In this document: piece after piece, positions 41,739-49,971 of the stretch
How the letters are laid out: the number at the start of each line of letters is the position of its first letter
Position numbering within the stretch: position 1 is the first letter of the stretch
Assembly (NCBI RefSeq): GCF_040782645.1
Contig: NZ_CP160403.1
Location: 2,294,001-2,358,000 of the forward strand
From: Streptomyces sp. HUAS ZL42
Lineage (GTDB): Bacteria > Actinomycetota > Actinomycetes > Streptomycetales > Streptomycetaceae
Reading direction: 5' to 3'
DNA length: 64,000 nt
The notes under the pieces: model-generated
What the model was told of the DNA's origin: nothing
The model's input: the letters and a program-made list of their open reading frames with translations, nothing else
The model's database searches: none
Position numbers and translations under genes: made by a program

Positions 41739-42482
41739 TCAGTGCTTGAGAATCTTGGACAGGAAGTCCTTGGCGCGGTCGCTGCTCGGGTTGGTGAAGA
41801 ACTCGTCGGGGGTGCGGTCCTCGACGATGCGGCCGTCGGCCATGAACACGACGCGGTTGGCGGCGGACCGGGCGAAGCCCATTTCGTGGGTGACGACGAC
41901 CATCGTCATGCCGTCGCGGGCGAGTTGCCGCATCACCTCCAGCACCTCGTTGATCATCTCGGGGTCGAGCGCTGAAGTGGGCTCGTCGAACAGCATCGCC
42001 TTGGGCTCCATCGCGAGCGCTCGGGCGATGGCCACGCGCTGTTGCTGGCCGCCGGAGAGCTGCGCGGGGTACTTGTCGGCCTGGGTTCCGACGCCGACCC
42101 GGTCGAGCAGGGCGCGGGCCTTCTCCTCGGCCGTCTTCTTGTCGGCCTTGCGGACCTTGATCTGGCCCAGCATCACGTTCTGCAGCACGGTCTTGTGCGC
42201 GAACAGGTTGAAGGACTGGAAGACCATGCCCACGTCGGCGCGCAGCCGGGCCAGGCCCTTGCCCTCTTCGGGCAGTGGCCTGCCGTCGAGCAGGATGGTT
42301 CCGGACTGGATGGTCTCGAGCCTGTTGATCGCTCTGCACAGTGTCGACTTCCCGGACCCGGACGGGCCGATGACCACGACCACCTCCCCCTTGCCGACGG
42401 CGAGGTTGATGTCCTGCAGGACATGCAGCTCCCCGAAGTACTTGTTGACGTCACGCAGCTCGATCAACGGATCGACGGCCAT
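41739..42482 (-). CDS. Polar amino acid (glutamate-type) ABC transporter ATPase, orphan
   Basis: A 247-residue ABC ATPase of the GluA/GlnQ class. Walker A is GPSGSGKST at about 39-47, the Q-loop is [10 protein letters not shown], the signature is LSGGQQQR, Walker B is [12 protein letters not shown] and the switch His is in VVTHEMGF. It would power import of glutamate or another polar amino acid. No binding-protein or permease gene (gluBCD-like) is next to it: it converges with the hydrolase gene and is followed upstream by an unrelated DUF6278 gene. Partner subunits must be elsewhere. Confidence 0.9.
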   Translation of the reverse strand: MAVDPLIELRDVNKYFGELHVLQDINLAVGKGEVVVVIGPSGSGKSTLCRAINRLETIQSGTILLDGRPLPEEGKGLARLRADVGMVFQSFNLFAHKTVLQNVMLGQIKVRKADKKTAEEKARALLDRVGVGTQADKYPAQLSGGQQQRVAIARALAMEPKAMLFDEPTSALDPEMINEVLEVMRQLARDGMTMVVVTHEMGFARSAANRVVFMADGRIVEDRTPDEFFTNPSSDRAKDFLSKILKH

Positions 42483-42608
42483 ACGCAGCCCTACTCACTC
42501 TCAGCTGTGCCGTGGTTGCCGCAAACTATCCAGACGGGAGTCAACCTGAGGGACGACACGCACCTTTCGATCATTAGCCGTATTTACGTCGGCCTGTGGG
42601 TGACGGGT

Positions 42609-43016
42609 TCATGCCTCCGCGACTTCCGCGTACCGCTGCGAGAGCTCGGGCGCTCCGCTGACGGCCCACTCGTGACCGGAGGCCACGACGTCGAACTCGC
42701 GGCCGGAGGCGAGCCGTACGATCGGCTGGCCGTCGCTCCGGATCACCCAGGTGGCGCCGGGCACGGTGCGCACGATGACGGTGCCCAGATAGAGCCCCGC
42801 GTCGTTGCCGAGCCAGGGCAGGATCTCCTCGTCGTCCCGCCAGCGGGGCAGCAGCTGGTCGAGGGCTTCCAACGAGGCGGCGGAGTCGTCGAGTCGGACG
42901 CCGTTGTCGGACGCCTGGGAGCGGAGCAGATCACATTCGGAGAGGAGTTCGGCGATGCCCTCGGGGTCGGGGAGGCCGGGCCTCTCGTGCCGGTTGCCCA
43001 GAAAAGGGATCTTCAT
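42609..43016 (-). CDS. DUF6278-like small protein
   Basis: A 135-residue soluble protein beginning MKIPFLGNRH. LRSQASDNGVRLDDSAASLEALDQLLPRW and LGNDAGLYLGTVIVR are its most distinctive parts, matching a Streptomyces family of unknown role. GGAGGG is only one base from ATG, so initiation may be weak or coupled differently. It is divergent from the SGNH lipoprotein gene (155-bp gap). Confidence 0.8.
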   Translation of the reverse strand: MKIPFLGNRHERPGLPDPEGIAELLSECDLLRSQASDNGVRLDDSAASLEALDQLLPRWRDDEEILPWLGNDAGLYLGTVIVRTVPGATWVIRSDGQPIVRLASGREFDVVASGHEWAVSGAPELSQRYAEVAEA

Positions 43017-43171
43017 ACCCTCCAGCGTGTCACTCGTACCGGCGTACGCACCACAGGCGCGCGGGCAGCCTCTTCGGGTCGATTTCGTGAGGTGTTCACG
43101 CATGCCGCGTTGACCTGTCCCTGCCGTCTCCCTAATTTCGCCGTGCGTCTTCGGGTCGGGAGGAGTGGTAC

Positions 43172-44935
43172 ATGCGCCGAGGTGTGCGGGTGCTGCCGGT
43201 GGCTCTCGTCCTGTGCGCGACGGCGGTGCTGCCCGCGTGCTCCACGCGGGCCGTCGCGATCGACCGGTCGGTCCCGCTCCCCCTGGAGCGGCTCTTCGAC
43301 AACACGGCCGTCAGCGACGACGCCCGGCCGGCCGAGGCGGACTTCGACGGTTCGGGCGCCTCCCTGTCGGCGCAGGACCTCACGGCGGCGGGCTGGACTC
43401 CGGGCCGCACACTCACTGTCCAGGGCGCCAGGCTGACCTGGCCGCGGCGGATGCCGGGCCGGCCCGACAACGTGCGGGCGGCGGGGCAGACCGTGCGTGT
43501 GCGGGGGCACGGTGACGCGCTCGCCTTCCTGGTGGCCGGAACGGGCAATGCGGAGGTGAAGGGCACGGGCACGGTCTCGTACGCGAACGGCACCCGCTCC
43601 GGGTACCGCCTGACCGCCCCCGACTGGCGCACCGGCCCGCTCGCCACGAAGGCGCTGGCCCTGCCGCACGTCAACACACCCCGCGGTCAGCTCGCCGGGA
43701 AACCCCGCCTGTACGTCGTGACGGTGCCGCTCGTACGGGGCCTGGAGGTCAGCTCGGTACGGCTGCCCCACGCGGCCGGAATGCACGTCTTCGCGCTGTC
43801 GGTGCGGGACGACGGGGCGGGCTGGACGGGCAGCTGGGCGACCGCCACGTCCGGCGTCGCGGCCGTCGGGCCGTGGACCGACCGGACCTTGCGGCTCGTG
43901 GCGCACACATCGGTGGGCGGGCCGCGGGTGCGGCTGCGCTTCGACAACACCTTCGCGGCGGCGCCGGTCCGGATCGGGAGCGCGACGGTGGCGGTGCAGG
44001 AGCGCGACGCGGCGGCGCGGGACGTGCCGGTCCCGCTGTCCTTCGGGGGCGCGGCGGGCGTCGAGATCCCGGCCGGTGCGCAGGCGTTCACCGATCCGCT
44101 CGGCTTCCCGGTACCCGCGAACGCCAATCTGCTGGTGAGCTTTCATCTGCCCGGCCTTGTGACGACGGCGCCCGTGCACCGGCTCGCGATACAGCGGTCG
44201 TACGTGAGCGAACCCGGCGACCACACCGCGGACGGGTCCGCGACGGCGTACACCTCGACGCTGACGGCCTGGCCGCTGCTGACCGGGGTGGACGTGAGCG
44301 GCGGGCCGGGTTCGGTGGTGCTGCTCGGCGACTCGATCACCGACGGCGACAGCTCGACGGTGGACGCGAACCGGCGGTGGCCCGACGCGCTGGCCGCGCG
44401 TCTGCTGCGGCAGCGTCCGGTCCCGCGCTACGGCGTGCTCAACCAGGGCATTTCGAGCAACCGTGTGGTCACCGACCGCTATCCGGGCGACGGCGTCGTT
44501 ACTTACGCGGCCGGGGTGAGCGCCCTGCACCGGCTCGACCGGGACGTCTTCGCCCAGACGTCGGCACGTACGGCCGTGGTGTTCGAGGGCATCAACGACC
44601 TGCGCGGCGGCACGACCGCGGATCAGGTGATCGCCGGCCTGCGGGAGCTCGCCGGGCGGACGCACGCCCGGGGGCTGCGGGTGCTGGCGGCGACCCTCCT
44701 GCCGTGCGGGGGGTCGGCGCGGTGCACTCCGGCCGTCGAGGCCGAGCGGGTCGCGGTGAACACCTGGATCCGCGGCGCCGCCGACTTCGACGCCGTACTC
44801 GACTTCGACGCCGTGCTGCGCGATCCCGGCCGCCCGACATGGATCCTGCCCGCGTACGACAGCGGGGACCATCTGCACCCCGGAGACGCCGGATACGCCG
44901 CCCTCGCGGAGTCGGTGGACCTGAGGCTCCTGTGA
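43172..44935 (+). CDS. Secreted lipoprotein SGNH/GDSL hydrolase
   Basis: A 587-residue lipoprotein: the signal ends in a lipobox (VLPACS, Cys at about 23). A beta-rich N-terminal region (about 60-370) precedes an SGNH hydrolase domain. That domain has block I VVLLGDSITDGDSS, block III FEGINDLRG (Asn) and block V SGDHLHPGDAGY (Asp/His). Family members are esterases or lipases and rhamnogalacturonan/xylan acetylesterases; the natural substrate is unknown. The start is ATG at 43172, with AGGAG seven bases upstream. Confidence 0.92.
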   Translation: MRRGVRVLPVALVLCATAVLPACSTRAVAIDRSVPLPLERLFDNTAVSDDARPAEADFDGSGASLSAQDLTAAGWTPGRTLTVQGARLTWPRRMPGRPDNVRAAGQTVRVRGHGDALAFLVAGTGNAEVKGTGTVSYANGTRSGYRLTAPDWRTGPLATKALALPHVNTPRGQLAGKPRLYVVTVPLVRGLEVSSVRLPHAAGMHVFALSVRDDGAGWTGSWATATSGVAAVGPWTDRTLRLVAHTSVGGPRVRLRFDNTFAAAPVRIGSATVAVQERDAAARDVPVPLSFGGAAGVEIPAGAQAFTDPLGFPVPANANLLVSFHLPGLVTTAPVHRLAIQRSYVSEPGDHTADGSATAYTSTLTAWPLLTGVDVSGGPGSVVLLGDSITDGDSSTVDANRRWPDALAARLLRQRPVPRYGVLNQGISSNRVVTDRYPGDGVVTYAAGVSALHRLDRDVFAQTSARTAVVFEGINDLRGGTTADQVIAGLRELAGRTHARGLRVLAATLLPCGGSARCTPAVEAERVAVNTWIRGAADFDAVLDFDAVLRDPGRPTWILPAYDSGDHLHPGDAGYAALAESVDLRLL

Positions 44936-44950
44936 GCGCCGGGACAGGCC

Positions 44951-45730
44951 CTAGACGTCCAGGTCCACCACGACCGGCGCGTGGTCCGAGGCGCCCTTGC
45001 CCTTGCGCTCCTCCCGGTCGACGTACGCGTCCTTGACCGCCTTCGCGAACGGCTCGTTGCCGTACACCAGGTCGATGCGCATGCCGCGGTTCTTGGGGAA
45101 GCAGAGCTGGCGGTAGTCCCAGTACGTGAACGGGTGGTCGTACTTCAGGGGCCGCGGAACCACGTCGGACAGGCCGGTACCGCGCAGGGAGGCCAGGGCG
45201 GCGCGCTCGGCGGGGGTGACGTGGGTGGCGCCCTCGAAGACGGCGGGGTCGAAGACGTCGTCGTCCGTCGGCGCCACGTTGTAGTCGCCGAGCACCGCGA
45301 AGGGCCGGCTGCCTGCCGCGTCACCGGCGACCGCGGCCTTCAGTGCCTCGAACCACTGGATCTTGTAGGCGTAGTGGGGGTGGTCCACCTCGCGCCCGTT
45401 CGGCACGTACACCGACCAGACGCGGACCGGGCCGCAGGTCGCGGAGATGGCACGCGGCTCCACCGAGCCGTCGTACCCGGGGTCGCCGGGCAGGCCCTTG
45501 ACGACGTCCTCGATGCCGACGCGGGAGAGCACCGCCACGCCGTTCCACCTGCCGGTCGCGTGGACCGCCGCCTCGTAGCCCAGCTCGCGCAGCTGGTCGA
45601 ACGGGAACTGGTCCTCGGCGAGCTTGGCCTCCTGCAGGCAGAGCACGTCCGTGTTGCTGCTCTCCAGCCAGGCGAGCAGCCTCGGCAGGCGGGCGGTGAT
45701 CGAGTTCACGTTCCAGGTCGCGATGCGCAT
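44951..45730 (-). CDS. xthA: Exodeoxyribonuclease III
   Basis: The 259 residues form an exonuclease III/AP endonuclease. The sequence begins MRIATWNVNSITARL and carries the metal-binding LQEAKL, GDYNVAPTDDDV with catalytic Asp and Asn, and GASDHAPVVVDLDV with the catalytic His. It cuts at abasic sites and degrades 3' ends. ATG at 45730 matches the family N-terminus; an upstream extension would precede it without support. It converges with the SGNH gene (15-bp gap). Confidence 0.95.
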   Translation of the reverse strand: MRIATWNVNSITARLPRLLAWLESSNTDVLCLQEAKLAEDQFPFDQLRELGYEAAVHATGRWNGVAVLSRVGIEDVVKGLPGDPGYDGSVEPRAISATCGPVRVWSVYVPNGREVDHPHYAYKIQWFEALKAAVAGDAAGSRPFAVLGDYNVAPTDDDVFDPAVFEGATHVTPAERAALASLRGTGLSDVVPRPLKYDHPFTYWDYRQLCFPKNRGMRIDLVYGNEPFAKAVKDAYVDREERKGKGASDHAPVVVDLDV

Positions 45731-45782
45731 GCCCCACAACCTACCGGGCGGGTCCGACAACCGGCCCCGCCCGGTTCCGTAC

Positions 45783-46418
45783 TCAGACGTCGGCGGACGA
45801 ACCGGGCGCCAGCCGCAGATGTTCCGAGCCGCCGAGCGACCCGATCTGACGGTCGTAGATCGGGCGGGCGAGGTCGGTGAGGAGGGCGTCGTGGATGTCG
45901 TATGCGCGCTGGGGCTTGACCTCGCGGACGTAGTCGATGACCTCGGAGATCTTGTTCCAGGGGGCCATGACCGGGAGCATCAGCGTCTCCACCGGGCGGT
46001 CGGGGACGGTGAGGGCGTCGCCGGGGTGGAAGACGCGGCCGCCGTCGACGAGATAGCCGACGTTGGTGATGCGCGGGATGTCCGGGTGGATCACCGCGTG
46101 CAGTTCGCCGTGGACCTGTACGTCGAAGCCCGCGGCGGCGAAGGTGTCGCCGTGCCCGACGGTGTGCACGCGCCCCGGGAAGGCCGCCGAGATCCGCTCC
46201 GCGACCGACCTGAGCGTCCAGATCTCGGCGGCCGGGTCGGCCTCCATCGCGGCCCGCAGCCGCCCCTCGTCGAAGTGGTCGGGATGCTCGTGGGTGACCA
46301 GGATGGCCTCCGCGCCGACCGCGGCGTCCTCCTCGCTGAAACCGCCGGGGTCGAGGACGAGCGTCCGCCCGTCCTTCTCGAGGCGGACGCAGGCGTGCGA
46401 CTTCTTCGTGAGCTTCAT
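45783..46418 (-). CDS. UlaG-like MBL-fold metal hydrolase
   Basis: A 211-residue metallo-beta-lactamase-fold protein. The metal motif THEHPDHFD and later GYLVDGGRVFHPGDAL give the ligands. MKLTKKSHACVRLEKDG is the typical start of the UPF0173/UlaG subgroup, whose members hydrolyse lactones or phosphoesters. A substrate cannot be assigned. Downstream of pcaL with a 41-bp gap and same strand, it may be cotranscribed. Confidence 0.88.
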   Translation of the reverse strand: MKLTKKSHACVRLEKDGRTLVLDPGGFSEEDAAVGAEAILVTHEHPDHFDEGRLRAAMEADPAAEIWTLRSVAERISAAFPGRVHTVGHGDTFAAAGFDVQVHGELHAVIHPDIPRITNVGYLVDGGRVFHPGDALTVPDRPVETLMLPVMAPWNKISEVIDYVREVKPQRAYDIHDALLTDLARPIYDRQIGSLGGSEHLRLAPGSSADV

Positions 46419-46459
46419 GGGTCCATCCTGCCGCCCCGCTTCGGCAGTTGCCCGCCCGC

Positions 46460-47761
46460 TCACGCCTCGGGTGTGGTCTCCTCGCGGATGACCTGCTGCG
46501 CCACCCTGAACGCGCTGTTCGCGGCGGGCACGCCGCAGTAGACCGCCGCCTGCAGCAGCACCTCCTTGATCTCGTTCGGGGTGAGGCCGTTGCGCAGGGC
46601 GGCCCGGGTGTGGGACGCCAGTTCCTCCAGGTGGCCGCCCGCGACCAGAGCGGTGAGGGTGACGCAGCTGCGGGAGCGCCGGTCGAGGCCGGGGCGGTCC
46701 CAGATCTCGCCCCAGGCGTAGCGGGTGATGAACTCCTGGAAGTCCCCGGAGAAGTCGTCGGCCTGTGAAAGCGCCCGGTCGACGTGCGCGTCGCCGAGGA
46801 CCTCGCGCCTGACCTTGATCCCGGCGTCGTACGGGTCCGGTCTGCCCATGGTGAGGGCCTGCGGCGGTACGACGGCCGGGGCGATCTCGGCGATGGGCGC
46901 GGGCTGCGGCGGCGCGGCGAGGACCGGTTTCACCGGGGCCGCCGGGATGGCCGTCTGGCCGGTGGTCGAGTCGTGGGCGGGCTGCCAGGCCGTGGAGAAG
47001 TGCCGGACGAGGAGGTCGGTGACGGCGGCGGGCTGTTCGACCGGCACCAGGTGGGAGGCGCCCGGTACGACGGCGAGGCGGGCGTCCGGGATGCCGGCGA
47101 CCAGCGTACGGGCCTCCGCGGGGCCGGTGACCTGGTCGTCCGCGCCGACCAGGACCAGGGTGGGCACGCCCACGCGGGCGAGTTCGGGCCGTACGTCGAA
47201 CGACGCGAGCGCCTCGCAGGCCGCGATGTAACAGCCGGGGTCGGTGGTGCGCACCATCTGCACCGCCCAGTCGGTGATCGCGGGCTGCGCGGCGGCGAAC
47301 CCGCCGGTGAACCAGCGGTCGGGCGCCGTACGGGCGATCGGGTCGAGCCCGTTGGTCCGCACGATCACACCGCGCTGCCGGAACTCGTCGGCTGTGCCGA
47401 ACCGGGGCGAGGCGGCGATCAGCGCGAGCGAGGCCAGGCGCTCCGGACGGCGCAGCGCCAGCTCGACACCGATCGCACCGCCCAGCGCGCAGCCGGCGTA
47501 GCCGAAACGCTGCACGCCGATCCCGTCGAGGGTGGCGAGCAGCCGTGCGGTGAGGTCGCCGACCGAGTCCGCCGGGTACGCCGGGGCGCCGCCGTGCCCC
47601 GGCAGGTCGAACCGGAAGACCCGCCACTGCCGGGCCAGCTCCGGGACCTGACGGTCGAACATGTGCCACGTCGTCCCCAGCGACGGACCCAGCACGATGA
47701 CCGGGGCGTCCTCGGGGCCGTCGAAGCGGTACTGGAGGGCAGGGGTGTTCGTCTCGCTCAC
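46460..47761 (-). CDS. pcaL: PcaL: 3-oxoadipate enol-lactonase fused to 4-carboxymuconolactone decarboxylase
   Basis: A 433-residue fusion of the beta-ketoadipate pathway. Residues 1 to about 265 are an alpha/beta hydrolase (PcaD). An Ala/Pro linker leads to a CMD decarboxylase (PcaC, from about 315, DAGIKVRREVLGDAHV; CVTLTALVAGGHLEELASHTRAALRNG). Order PcaD-PcaC is known for Streptomyces PcaL. The nucleophile elbow reads GYAGCALGGAIG, where Ser is expected before LGG (GxSxGG); Ala is encoded (codon GCG). D and H of the triad look present (GADDQVTGP, GASHLVPVEQP). Other pca genes are not in the window. Confidence 0.93.
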   Translation of the reverse strand: MSETNTPALQYRFDGPEDAPVIVLGPSLGTTWHMFDRQVPELARQWRVFRFDLPGHGGAPAYPADSVGDLTARLLATLDGIGVQRFGYAGCALGGAIGVELALRRPERLASLALIAASPRFGTADEFRQRGVIVRTNGLDPIARTAPDRWFTGGFAAAQPAITDWAVQMVRTTDPGCYIAACEALASFDVRPELARVGVPTLVLVGADDQVTGPAEARTLVAGIPDARLAVVPGASHLVPVEQPAAVTDLLVRHFSTAWQPAHDSTTGQTAIPAAPVKPVLAAPPQPAPIAEIAPAVVPPQALTMGRPDPYDAGIKVRREVLGDAHVDRALSQADDFSGDFQEFITRYAWGEIWDRPGLDRRSRSCVTLTALVAGGHLEELASHTRAALRNGLTPNEIKEVLLQAAVYCGVPAANSAFRVAQQVIREETTPEA

Positions 47762-47889
47762 CGCTCCACGCTAACCGCCGATTCGGGGACCCCGGGCGCA
47801 GGGCCCCCAGTCTCCGCACGCCGGACCCGAACATCACCGGCGAACTCTCACACCGCCTTCACGGGATGCCGGACCGGACGGCGAGGGGC

Positions 47890-49971
47890 TCAGAGCTCGT
47901 TGGGCGCCCCCAGGCCGGTCAGCGCGCCGACCGGATCGAGGTCGGGGGTGCCGCGGGGCCACCAGTCGTCGTCGCCCGGCTCCGATTCGTACGCATACCA
48001 CAAACCGTCGCGGCCGAGGCGGAGTTGGACGTGGCCCTGGGGGTGGGTGAGGCGGTTGCGCCAGGGTCGGAAGGCGGGGAGGTCCGCGCCGAGCAGGAGC
48101 GGGCGGGCGCGGTCGAAGCGGCCGGCCGGCGGATCCCAGGGCTCTTCGAGGACGGCGAGACCGTCGAGGCCGCCCTGCCGCCAGGCGGCGACCGCGCGCG
48201 CCAGCTCGGCCGGGGAGCGGTCGGCGGCCGAGGCGAGCGCGGAGTACAGGGCGCGGGTGGCGGCGGTGAGCCCCGATCCCGGGCGGGCCGCGGCGAGCCG
48301 CACCGCGTCCTGCCACAGGGTGAGTTCGCCGACCTCGTCACGGCCCGTGGAGAGCAGGGCGTGGGCGCGGGCCGCGGCGTCGGTCGCCAGCTGGTCGAGC
48401 GCGAAGGGGTCCGGGCCGCCCGGGGCCGCCGGGTAGACCGGGGGCTGCTCGGGGTGCGGGGGCACGGGCAAGGGCGTGGGAAGGGGCGGGAGTTGGCGTG
48501 GCGCGAGGGCTTCGGCGGCCCGGACGCCGGGGAGGGGCGCGGGCTGCTGCTCCTGTGCGGCGCGGGCCGCGCGGGTTGCATTGCGGCGGGAGAGGGCGTC
48601 GAGCACTTCGCGTTCGCCGCGGCCGCGGAGCAGGAGCAGGACGAAGGGGTCGGCGTCCAGCAGGCGTGCGGTCTGGTAGCAGAGCGCGGCCGCGTGTTTG
48701 CAGGGGTGGCCGCGGTCGGGGCAAGTGCAGTGCGGTTCGAGGTCGCCCGGGCCCGGCAGCAGCGGCACACCGCAGTCGGCGAGGGAGTGGGGCAGCTCCT
48801 TGTCCAGCAGCGCGGCGATGTGCCCCGGCCGTTCGACGGCGGCATCCAGGAACCGATCCCAGTCGGCGTCTCCCAGCGTCCGCAGCCGCACCTGTACCCG
48901 GTACGGGCGGGGGCGGCTGCCCCGCACATAGGCGAGCACCAGCCCGGGCGTGACCGTGATCGCGTCCACATGCCCCATGTCGGCGTAACCACGCCCCCGT
49001 GCCAGCCGCTTGACGTCCAGGGCGCCCTCTTCCAGGGCGGAGACCCAGGCGTTGCCCCACCAGGTCTCGGCGAAGCGGGACCCGTCGTCCGGCGTCCGGG
49101 GCGGGAAGGCGGCGAAGGTGCGGCGGTGGTCGCCGTCCCGGGCGGGGGCGGCCATGGAGCGGGGGAGGTGGGGGGTCGGCGGAGGTGTGGGGGTTGCGGG
49201 GGCGGTGGGCCTCGGGGGCGTCCGGGGTGCCGGGTGGGGAGCAGAGCTCGCTTGCCGTCCCGCGGTGTTGTCGGCCGGTGGCTCCTCCGGCATGTCCGTC
49301 TCCGGCGGCATCCGGAAGGCACCTGCCAGCAACTCCCGTACGTCACGGTCCCGGACGCCGCGCGCGCGGTCACCCGAGTCGGTCCGGCGCCGAGGACGCG
49401 CGGACCGTCGGCGTCCGGCGTCGTCTCCGGTGTCTCCGGCATCCGTCCCGGCCTGCCGGGCCTCCGCGCGAGCCGCTCTCAGGGCCTCACGGGCCAGGTC
49501 CGCCGGGCGCGCACCCGACGGCTGTGCGTCACCCTCACCGGACCCGGGCGGGGCGTCGGGCGTGGGGCCGTCGGCGTCGGGCGTGGGGCCGTCGGCCGCC
49601 CCACCGGGGTGTTCCGTCGTGGTATCCGGGGCTACTTGCGATGCGTGGGTGCCCAGGCCCCGCCGGGCGACGACCGCACGCCGCAGGGCCGCGCGAGCCG
49701 CGTCTCCGGGCCGGGCCACGGGGCCGGCGCTCGCGGTCTCCTCCGCATCGGCCGTGTGGCCCGCAGGTCCCTCCGGGCCGGCCGCCCGCCCCTCGGACTC
49801 CTCCGAGACCGAGCCCTGGCCGCCGGGGCTCTCGGACGCCCCCGCCCCGGGCGACTCCTGCCCCTCCGAGGTACTCGCGGCGGCCGCCCGCGCGGCCCGC
49901 AATGCCCGGCGTGCCGCGTCGGCGGGCCCGGGCTCCTCCGGCCGGCTTGCCTGCGGTTTGGAAGCCCCCAT
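47890..49971 (-). CDS. SWIM zinc-finger protein coupled to SNF2 helicase
   Basis: A 693-residue protein. A long Ala/Glu/Ser-rich, probably disordered region (1 to about 235) precedes a domain beginning HRRTFAAFPPRTPDDGSRFAETWWG. The SWIM zinc finger is CTCPDRGHPCKHAAALCY (CxCx6CxH). The C-terminal half is helical with a second Gly/Pro region. SWIM fingers bind DNA or proteins and typically accompany SNF2 ATPases in bacteria. ATG at 49971 shares one base with the helicase stop (TGATG); GTG at 49974 would give a 4-bp overlap. GGAGGGAGG lies just ahead. Confidence 0.9.
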   Translation of the reverse strand: MGASKPQASRPEEPGPADAARRALRAARAAAASTSEGQESPGAGASESPGGQGSVSEESEGRAAGPEGPAGHTADAEETASAGPVARPGDAARAALRRAVVARRGLGTHASQVAPDTTTEHPGGAADGPTPDADGPTPDAPPGSGEGDAQPSGARPADLAREALRAARAEARQAGTDAGDTGDDAGRRRSARPRRRTDSGDRARGVRDRDVRELLAGAFRMPPETDMPEEPPADNTAGRQASSAPHPAPRTPPRPTAPATPTPPPTPHLPRSMAAPARDGDHRRTFAAFPPRTPDDGSRFAETWWGNAWVSALEEGALDVKRLARGRGYADMGHVDAITVTPGLVLAYVRGSRPRPYRVQVRLRTLGDADWDRFLDAAVERPGHIAALLDKELPHSLADCGVPLLPGPGDLEPHCTCPDRGHPCKHAAALCYQTARLLDADPFVLLLLRGRGEREVLDALSRRNATRAARAAQEQQPAPLPGVRAAEALAPRQLPPLPTPLPVPPHPEQPPVYPAAPGGPDPFALDQLATDAAARAHALLSTGRDEVGELTLWQDAVRLAAARPGSGLTAATRALYSALASAADRSPAELARAVAAWRQGGLDGLAVLEEPWDPPAGRFDRARPLLLGADLPAFRPWRNRLTHPQGHVQLRLGRDGLWYAYESEPGDDDWWPRGTPDLDPVGALTGLGAPNEL

